The position numbers and the translations under genes were made by a program. Source: an uncultured Eubacteriales bacterium (GTDB lineage: Bacteria > Bacillota > Clostridia > Oscillospirales > CAG-382). Taken from it: a stretch of 10,035 bases of DNA. Within the stretch, counting starts at the first letter, position 1, and every line of letters starts with the position of its first letter. This document shows positions 6,148-10,035 of this stretch, one piece after another. Under the pieces are notes generated by a model. That model searched no databases. It was not told the origin of the DNA and saw only the letters and a program-made list of their open reading frames with translations. The DNA is taken from assembly GCA_934444485.1 (NCBI GenBank), contig CAKSCN010000094.1, positions 1 to 10,035 on the forward strand, given 5' to 3'.

Positions 6148-6753
6148 TTACTTTTTTCTTCCGAAGTAGCGGCACACTTTCTTTTTGTAGAGCAAATACT
6201 CCTCGCCGAAGGTTTCCGAGAGGTACTTTTCCTCCTGCAAAATCTGCATATGCAGCATAACAATCGCAAACGCCGAGAAAATTACCGTAAGCACATTGCA
6301 GTACATAAGGCAAACTCCTATATACATAAGGTCAAAGCCGACAAAAGCGGGATTCCTGCTGTAAGAGTAAACGCCGTTCGTGACCATTGCGGTTTTTCCG
6401 CTCTCAGGTATTCCGACACGCCAGCTGTCACGCATTCCGAGTACTGCGGCGAGAAACAGTGCGTCTCCGGCAAGGGCAGTGATAAAGCCCGTAAATCTTG
6501 CGCTGCCGGGAAGTATGCTCCACCCTGCGATTATCGAAACAAGCTGTACGGCAACGACCGCAAGAGTTGCGGCGGACATCAGATGTTCGACAAGGCGAGT
6601 GTCCTTTTCTTTGCGCTCCCCTATTCTGTAGGCCTTTGTACCGTGCTTTTTCTGCGTAAAAAGCTTTGTAAAGTAGATGGCGTAAAAAACCGCAAGCACG
6701 GCAATTGCAAGCATTCCGTAAGGCAATACGCTCTCAAAATCCGAATGAAACAC
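6148..6753 (-). CDS. Isoprenylcysteine carboxyl methyltransferase (ICMT/PEMT)-like membrane protein
   Basis: The 201-residue protein has about four hydrophobic helices (roughly 12-30, 57-77, 85-107, 138-166). It carries the C-terminal signature of the ICMT/PEMT superfamily: Thr-Asn-Gly-Val-Tyr-x-Tyr-x-Arg-Asn-Pro-Ala-Phe-x-Gly (125-139) and Glu-Glu-Lys-Tyr-Leu...Phe-Gly-Glu-Glu-Tyr...Tyr (174-189). These regions bind S-adenosylmethionine in characterised relatives. Bacteria lack the prenylated-protein substrate, so the methyl acceptor (lipid or small molecule) is unknown. The start is GTG 6753, with GAGG 8 nt upstream; no ATG fits as well. It begins 4 nt after the stop of the yoaP-like gene, so translation is probably coupled. 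Confidence 0.82.
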   Translation of the reverse strand: MFHSDFESVLPYGMLAIAVLAVFYAIYFTKLFTQKKHGTKAYRIGERKEKDTRLVEHLMSAATLAVVAVQLVSIIAGWSILPGSARFTGFITALAGDALFLAAVLGMRDSWRVGIPESGKTAMVTNGVYSYSRNPAFVGFDLMYIGVCLMYCNVLTVIFSAFAIVMLHMQILQEEKYLSETFGEEYLLYKKKVCRYFGRKK

Positions 6754-6757
6754 TTTC

Positions 6758-7507
6758 TTATCCTCTCTTTATTATCTTTTCGACCGCCGCACCGTCAAGC
6801 TGATTTACGGTCACGAATTTTCCGCCGTAAAATGCCGCCCAGTTATTGAATACGCACGGCAGACTCTTAGCCTTTTCGAGAGTATCGACATGGACAAGGT
6901 CGAGCGGTATGCCCTTATCCCGGCAATACGCCGAGAGTTTTTCGACCCTCTGCGGAATATACGGACACTCGTCGTCATAGTAAACGGTGAAAGTTTTACT
7001 GTCAATCGACTGCTTTTTTGCGTTCGGTGCAAAGTGCGGCTTTGTACCGTCAAGGCTCAGCGCAAGCAGCTCATAACCGTCGTCGGTGCTGTCGGCGACC
7101 TCGAAGCCGTACTTTTTTGCGAAGTTTTGGTCGGAGAGCCACGACTTCTGCTTTGCCGCACCGAGCATACATATTCCTGATTTTCCGTGTTCCTTTGCGT
7201 CTGCTATGCAGTACTCCATAAGGCTTCTGCCGTAACCGTGTCCTTTCGGCGCCCCCTGCACCCAGAGGCAGTATATGTACAGATAATTGTCACCGACTAT
7301 CGGCGTCCACGCCTTTTCGAGAGGAGCGTACTCGATAAAAGCGCACTCTTTGACGTCAAGCTTTCTGAAAACGTGACCCTCTTTCAGTCTTTCCGCAAGC
7401 CACGCGCGCTTTGTGTCAACGCCGGGGTGCGGTCCCTTTCGTATTATACAGCAGAGGTGTTCGGTTCCGATATTTTCGGGTGTGATATTTACGTATTTAT
7501 CTTCCAC
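6758..7507 (-). CDS. yoaP: GNAT N-acetyltransferase with C-terminal YoaP-like domain
   Basis: The 249-residue protein is close to the length I recall for B. subtilis YoaP (about 250). Residues about 1-155 form a GNAT fold, with acetyl-CoA-binding motif A at Gln84-Gly-Ala-Pro-Lys-Gly-His-Gly-Tyr-Gly93 preceded by the hydrophobic strand Tyr-Leu-Tyr-Ile-Tyr-Cys-Leu-Trp-Val. After a linker, residues about 173-249 look thioredoxin-like and match the YoaP domain, with Tyr-Asp-Asp-Glu-Cys181-Pro-Tyr near the start of that unit. The acceptor substrate is unknown. Start is GTG 7507, preceded by GAGGT with an 8-nt spacer from GAGG, 5 nt after the tfoX-like stop. A single Cys in the CPY motif rather than a CxxC pair argues against disulphide exchange. 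Confidence 0.82.
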   Translation of the reverse strand: MEDKYVNITPENIGTEHLCCIIRKGPHPGVDTKRAWLAERLKEGHVFRKLDVKECAFIEYAPLEKAWTPIVGDNYLYIYCLWVQGAPKGHGYGRSLMEYCIADAKEHGKSGICMLGAAKQKSWLSDQNFAKKYGFEVADSTDDGYELLALSLDGTKPHFAPNAKKQSIDSKTFTVYYDDECPYIPQRVEKLSAYCRDKGIPLDLVHVDTLEKAKSLPCVFNNWAAFYGGKFVTVNQLDGAAVEKIIKRG

Positions 7508-7512
7508 TTTTG

Positions 7513-7833
7513 TTACCTCGTCTTTTTCTTCTTCGGTTCGGGAAGCTCGTCGTACATAGCACCGAAAAGCTCCGTCAAAAACTCTCTGTCGTCAACTCTG
7601 TCAACGAGTATCATATCCTTTGCACCGTCATACGGCGGCTCATACCTTGCGTCAGGCATCATTCTCACCGCACTCGGCACGGGCTTTACGAGAAGCCTGT
7701 CGTCGCACAGATAAGCGGCGATTTTTCCGTTCATATATATGATGTACTCTCCCATCATCTGTCTTGACGTTATGCCGTCCACGTCGGAGAGCTGTTCCGT
7801 GATAAACTCAAGATAATCCTTTCCGGTTGCCAT
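7513..7833 (-). CDS. TfoX/Sxy N-terminal domain family protein
   Basis: The 106-residue protein is essentially one TfoX-N domain. It has a helix, then Ser-Arg-Gln-Met-Met-Gly-Glu-Tyr-Ile-Ile-Tyr, Asp-Asp-Arg-Leu-Leu-Val-Lys-Pro, a Tyr-Glu-Pro-Pro-Tyr-Asp-Gly-Ala-Lys stretch and a lysine-rich tail. In Gammaproteobacteria the larger TfoX/Sxy activates competence genes. The small single-domain Firmicute members have no shown role, so a competence function should not be assumed. It is first gene of a three-gene operon. ATG 7831-7833 follows a strong GGAGG with a 5-nt spacer and a leader of only about 25 nt from the promoter. Confidence 0.88.
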   Translation of the reverse strand: MATGKDYLEFITEQLSDVDGITSRQMMGEYIIYMNGKIAAYLCDDRLLVKPVPSAVRMMPDARYEPPYDGAKDMILVDRVDDREFLTELFGAMYDELPEPKKKKTR

Positions 7834-7864
7834 ATTTTCCTCCTCCGGTACTTGTTTTAACCGA

Positions 7865-7893
7865 ATTATACCTCAAAGCAAAAGGAATGTCAA
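7865..7893 (-). promoter_or_regulatory. Perfect consensus sigma-A promoter of the tfoX-N operon
   Basis: Minus-strand TTGACA (complement of 7888-7893), 17-nt spacer and TATAAT (complement of 7865-7870). All 12 positions match consensus. The start is expected near 7858, about 25 nt before the ATG. It drives the three tightly packed genes to 6148. Confidence 0.87.
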
Positions 7894-7931
7894 CAGCATT
7901 TTGTGAAGAAGACGAGAACTCCTTCGGCAGT

Positions 7932-7970
7932 AAAAACGCCGCACACTTGACAGAAAGCAAATGCACGGCG
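7932..7970 (-). terminator. Rho-independent terminator after the decayed gene at 7996
   Basis: On the minus strand a 9-bp stem (complements of 7962-7970 and 7937-7945, two G-U pairs, CGCCG/CGGCG core) with a 16-nt loop is followed by five T (complement of 7932-7936). It lies 25 nt after the stop of the gene remnant and 38 nt upstream of the tfoX-operon -35 box. It would block read-through into that operon. Confidence 0.7.
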
Positions 7971-7995
7971 GTTATTTTCGGTATTATGTCTTAAA

Positions 7996-8219
7996 TCAGA
8001 AGCCCTTTACTTTGTAGAGAAGCACTTCGTAGGTGTCATCGTCTCTTGCGGCGGTAACAACGCCGCTCCCGTTACCTTCAAAAGTTTCATAGCTGCCTCC
8101 GTAAATTATGATGTTTGCCCGAGCGTCCGCCGGGTTTTGTTAAACCGTACCGCAACGCTTATATACGATACGGTGATCACGGCGAAAGCATTTACCGCAC
8201 TTACGCCGCCGTGCGCATC
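7996..8219 (-). pseudogene. Frameshifted 3' remnant of an unrecognised gene
   Basis: The last 47 codons (8139 to 7996, stop TGA) give a coherent protein end: Ala-Asp-Ala-Arg-Ala-Asn-Ile-Ile-Ile-Tyr-Gly-Gly, then Gly-Asn-Gly-Ser-Gly-Val-Val-Thr, and finally Tyr-Glu-Val-Leu-Leu-Tyr-Lys-Val-Lys-Gly-Phe. The frame is closed just upstream by TAA at 8140-8142. In another frame the upstream bases 8140-8219 also read as plausible protein (Ala-Phe-Ala-Val-Ile-Thr-Val-Ser-Tyr then Val-Ala-Val-Arg-Phe-Asn). A frameshift near 8135 would join them. No start, ribosome site or promoter for this gene remains, because the XRE regulator promoter sits where its 5' part should be. A properly placed terminator survives at 7932-7970. 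I do not recognise the family. Confidence 0.45.
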
Positions 8220-8259
8220 ACCTCCGAAGCGTAAATTTTGAAAAAGTTTCCGAAAACGG

Positions 8260-8288
8260 TTGACCGGCGCCGAAATCCGTGATATACT
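8260..8288 (+). promoter_or_regulatory. Promoter of the XRE regulator, with inverted-repeat operator candidates
   Basis: TTGACC (8260-8265), 17-nt spacer, TATACT (8283-8288): 10 of 12 consensus positions. The spacer contains the palindrome CGGCGCCG (8265-8272). CCGT (8277-8280) and ACGG (8290-8293) form an inverted repeat around the -10 box, with another ACGG at 8256-8259. These could be sites for the regulator itself. The expected leader is about 90 nt and holds a small CGGC-AAGA-GCCG hairpin. Confidence 0.72.
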
Positions 8289-8386
8289 TACGGTGTATTT
8301 TTAAGTCCGTTTGCGTGCGTATTGCGTTCGGCAAGAGCCGCTTTCGCTCGTTCTGCAAAGAGTTCAACATCAAAGAGGGGTACACA

Positions 8387-8875
8387 ATGACACTGGGTGA
8401 AAACATAAAAAGGGCGTACAGGGCAATAGGCTTCGACAACATTGATTTCGGCTATGCACTGAATGTTTCGGAGGATGTCGTAAACCGTCTCGAATCGGGC
8501 GACGCCGTTCCGGATATTAAGATGATTTGCAAAATAGCTCACACGCTCGAGGTTTCTATAGACTTTCTTCTCGAAGGCACTGACAAAAACGTTTTTTCAC
8601 AAAAGGAAGTTGCAATCCTGCGTGCTTACCGCTCAAAGCCTGAGATGCAGAGCAAGGTTGACGACGCACTCGGCGTGCCGCACAAGCTGACGATGCCTGT
8701 TGAAAAGACCTTTTACGACACCTCCCTTTTCGAGGAGTTTGATAAGGCAACCGAAAAACAGCTCACGGTCGGCGGTCGCTATCTTGCCGACATACAGGCA
8801 TACGACGAATCATACCGCACGGTCAAAAGCAGGAGAAAAAAGTCAGGGTCGAAAAAGAGAAAAGGTGAAAAATAA
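8387..8875 (+). CDS. XRE-family helix-turn-helix transcriptional regulator
   Basis: The protein has 162 residues. Residues about 5-62 are a Cro/CI-type helix-turn-helix: Leu-Gly-Glu-Asn-Ile-Lys-Arg, recognition region Val-Ser-Glu-Asp-Val-Val-Asn-Arg-Leu-Glu-Ser-Gly, and Val-Pro-Asp-Ile-Lys-Met-Ile-Cys-Lys-Ile-Ala, ending Asp-Phe-Leu-Leu-Glu-Gly. The usual Thr/Ser-Gln before the turn is replaced by Asp-Phe-Gly-Tyr-Ala. Residues 63-145 are a helical region of unknown role, and the last 16 residues are strongly basic (Arg/Lys-rich). ATG 8387 is chosen because GAGGGG (8375-8380) precedes it by 6 nt; the frame is open upstream to 8279 but that lies inside the promoter. It faces the tfoX operon divergently and precedes a secreted-protein gene with its own promoter. 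Its targets cannot be read; autoregulation is plausible. Confidence 0.87.
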   Translation: MTLGENIKRAYRAIGFDNIDFGYALNVSEDVVNRLESGDAVPDIKMICKIAHTLEVSIDFLLEGTDKNVFSQKEVAILRAYRSKPEMQSKVDDALGVPHKLTMPVEKTFYDTSLFEEFDKATEKQLTVGGRYLADIQAYDESYRTVKSRRKKSGSKKRKGEK

Positions 8876-8935
8876 CATCCGAGTACGATTTATGGTGCAA
8901 ATTATGACAATTTCCTGCAAGTTATTACATTGCAC

Positions 8936-8964
8936 TTGAAATGGAATCCGCAAAGAGGTATAAT
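8936..8964 (+). promoter_or_regulatory. Sigma-A promoter of the secreted repeat protein
   Basis: TTGAAA (8936-8941), 17-nt spacer, TATAAT (8959-8964): 11 of 12 consensus positions. Transcription should begin near 8971, leaving a leader of about 88 nt. The gap 8876-8935 behind the XRE gene shows no clear terminator, so read-through from the regulator gene is possible. Confidence 0.8.
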
Positions 8965-8971
8965 GTAAAAG

Positions 8972-9011
8972 GAGTGTGCGGTACGTCTTTATGCGTTTAT
9001 GCGGCACGCTC
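8972..9011 (+). promoter_or_regulatory. 5' leader stem-loop at the transcription start
   Basis: GAGTGTGC (8972-8979) pairs with GCACGCTC (9004-9011) with one G-U pair across a 24-nt loop. No T run follows, so it is not a terminator. It starts within a base or two of the predicted transcript start and may stabilise the mRNA. Confidence 0.45.
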
Positions 9012-9047
9012 ACACATTCAATTACTTACTCATAACCGAAAGGAAGT

Positions 9048-9062
9048 ATGCTGCTGTTATGA
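9048..9062 (+). CDS. Four-codon leader ORF (MLLL) overlapping the next start
   Basis: ATG-CTG-CTG-TTA-TGA at 9048-9062. Its stop overlaps the ATG of the secreted protein as ATGA (9059-9062). The only good ribosome site, AAAGGA at 9039-9044, is 3 nt from this ATG but 14 nt from the next one. Ribosomes may therefore load here and restart on the long gene. It may instead be a chance ATG within an unusually long spacer. Confidence 0.35.
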   Translation: MLLL

Positions 9063-10035
9063 AAAGAGCCGTGACACTGTTTCTTGCATCCGCTCTTATT
9101 GCTTCCGCAACGTCGTTTTCACTCCCGGCAAACGAGAGTCCGGCATTTGCGGTTTATGCCGAAGAGATGAGCAACGACGAAATTTGTCAGAAAAACAAGG
9201 AAAATGTTCTGAATGGGTTGGCGGAGATGACTTTTTCCAACTCAATTACCGAACGCACACTCGAGGATCTCATAATTGATCTCTGCATTTACGGAGAAAC
9301 AAACCTCATGGTGTGGGTCGAAAACGTCAACATCAAGAAAGCGACCGACACCGAACCCGGTCTTGTGACGGCAGAGGTTACGATTAACAGAAACAGCGGT
9401 ATAACCACCTTCAACATCGAAAAGGAAATTCCCATCGGCGGCAAGGACACCGAGTCCACTGTTAAAAACGAGATTACCTTCGACAAGGTGTGCAGGAACA
9501 TAAAAGAGGAGTTTGCTTACGTCGAGATAAACAACAACACAGACGTTGACGACTTTTTGTTTGCCGCAAAAAAGGTTGTGCCGAAGGACTACACGGTCGA
9601 ACTCGGCGAGGGTTCAAAGAAGGTTTCGGCTACAAAGGAAAAACAGGGTCACATAACGGTATATCTCACCGTGACCGCTCCCGACGAAACGAGCGGCGTG
9701 CTTTCCTACGACTTCGTAATAGGAAGAATAGGTGCGCCGTCGGAAAAAGCGCAGATTCAGGCGGCAAAATCCGCAATAAACGACGCTATATGGAAATATG
9801 AGGTATCCAACAACACCACAGCAGCCGACATAGAGGAAATGGCAAGCTCTGCAATAGCCGAAGACAGCGATGTTGTCGCAACGATTGAAAGCGACGACGA
9901 TTTCAGCCTCACCAAGGCGACTACGACCTTAACCGGACTTGTATCTGTAAAAGTAACGCTCACCTGCGGAAACACGGTTGACGCAACTCCCGTTGCAAAG
10001 ACTATACCCGAGGTTGTGACCGCACAGTCTACGGC
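9059..10035 (+). CDS. Secreted protein with three diverged ~85-residue repeats, partial (runs off right edge)
   Basis: The first 325 residues are visible with no stop. Residues 1-34 form a Sec signal peptide: Lys-Arg, a hydrophobic core to about 20, and a likely cleavage after Ala-Val-Tyr-Ala34 before Glu-Glu. No lipobox is seen. The rest falls into three related units at about 39-125, 139-225 and 228-317. Each begins with a helical stretch, then a [FIV]-x-Asn-[Ser/Asn]-x-Thr-x-x-[Asp/Glu]-like signature (Phe-Ser-Asn-Ser-Ile-Thr; Ile-Asn-Asn-Asn-Thr; Val-Ser-Asn-Asn-Thr-Thr). A beta-rich half ending in alternating hydrophobic residues follows. Unit identity is low. The architecture suggests an extracellular or cell-surface protein made of small adhesin- or Ig-like modules, but I do not recognise the domain. 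Start is ATG 9059, coupled to a 4-codon ORF; a GTG four codons in (9071) is an alternative. Confidence 0.82.
   Translation, partial: MKRAVTLFLASALIASATSFSLPANESPAFAVYAEEMSNDEICQKNKENVLNGLAEMTFSNSITERTLEDLIIDLCIYGETNLMVWVENVNIKKATDTEPGLVTAEVTINRNSGITTFNIEKEIPIGGKDTESTVKNEITFDKVCRNIKEEFAYVEINNNTDVDDFLFAAKKVVPKDYTVELGEGSKKVSATKEKQGHITVYLTVTAPDETSGVLSYDFVIGRIGAPSEKAQIQAAKSAINDAIWKYEVSNNTTAADIEEMASSAIAEDSDVVATIESDDDFSLTKATTTLTGLVSVKVTLTCGNTVDATPVAKTIPEVVTAQST

Noticed and set aside
6100..6849. Plus-strand reading frame of 249 codons opposite the methyltransferase
   Set aside because: It spans two tightly coupled minus-strand genes and has no motif or ribosome site.
7513..7833. Competence regulator function for the TfoX-N protein
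   Set aside because: Only the N-terminal domain is present, and the known competence role comes from larger Gammaproteobacterial proteins.
8881..8941. Terminator after the XRE gene
   Set aside because: Short repeats such as CAAGT/ACTTG exist, but no T run follows, and they overlap the next promoter.
8941..9279. Plus-strand reading frame of 112 codons overlapping the secreted protein start
   Set aside because: It begins inside the promoter spacer and is out of frame with the signal peptide and repeat-containing protein.
1..10035. CRISPR array, tRNA, rRNA or intact insertion sequence
   Set aside because: No regularly spaced repeats, no cloverleaf with a tRNA-like anticodon arm, and no transposase motif were seen on either strand.

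Overview
The window looks like a chromosomal segment of a Clostridia-type Firmicute (Oscillospiraceae/Ruminococcaceae-like, probably a gut bacterium). This is inferred from protein family content: a DUF4349 lipoprotein, a TfoX-N protein, a YoaP-type GNAT and a eukaryotic-like NADP isocitrate dehydrogenase. AGGAGG-type ribosome binding sites and near-consensus TTGACA-17-TATAAT promoters agree with it. No rRNA, tRNA, CRISPR array or intact insertion sequence was seen.

Layout: everything left of about 7.83 kb reads on the minus strand and everything right of about 8.26 kb on the plus strand, so the window is divergent around 7.87-8.29 kb. Region A (1-2200, visibly more AT-rich than the rest) is an accessory two-gene operon. 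It encodes a 506-residue protein joining a helical N-terminal region, an EVE/PUA-like putative modified-base reader and an HsdR-type PD-(D/E)XK nuclease. Just downstream is the first part of a small CFI-box-CTERM protein, cut by the window edge. A possible gene remnant and a strong terminator (2154-2193) separate it from region B.

Region B (2314-5970) holds icd (NADP isocitrate dehydrogenase), a CE15-like esterase and a DUF4349 membrane lipoprotein in one direction. They lie behind a perfect consensus promoter whose transcript begins with a terminator-like hairpin, a candidate attenuator. Region C (6148-7893) is a tight three-gene operon, tfoX-N / yoaP-like / isoprenylcysteine-methyltransferase-like, with 4-5 nt gaps and its own perfect consensus promoter.

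Region D (7932-8220) contains a terminator and the frameshifted 3' remnant of an unrecognised gene. Region E (8260-10035, plus strand) has an XRE-family regulator and the start of a large secreted protein with three diverged repeats of about 85 residues. Each gene has its own promoter, and the secreted-protein start is coupled to a 4-codon leader ORF.

The best candidate for an undescribed system is region A: a predicted modification-dependent nuclease coupled to a CFI-box protein. The candidate attenuator of icd is the best regulatory signal. All functional calls rest on motif reading only; no database search was run.
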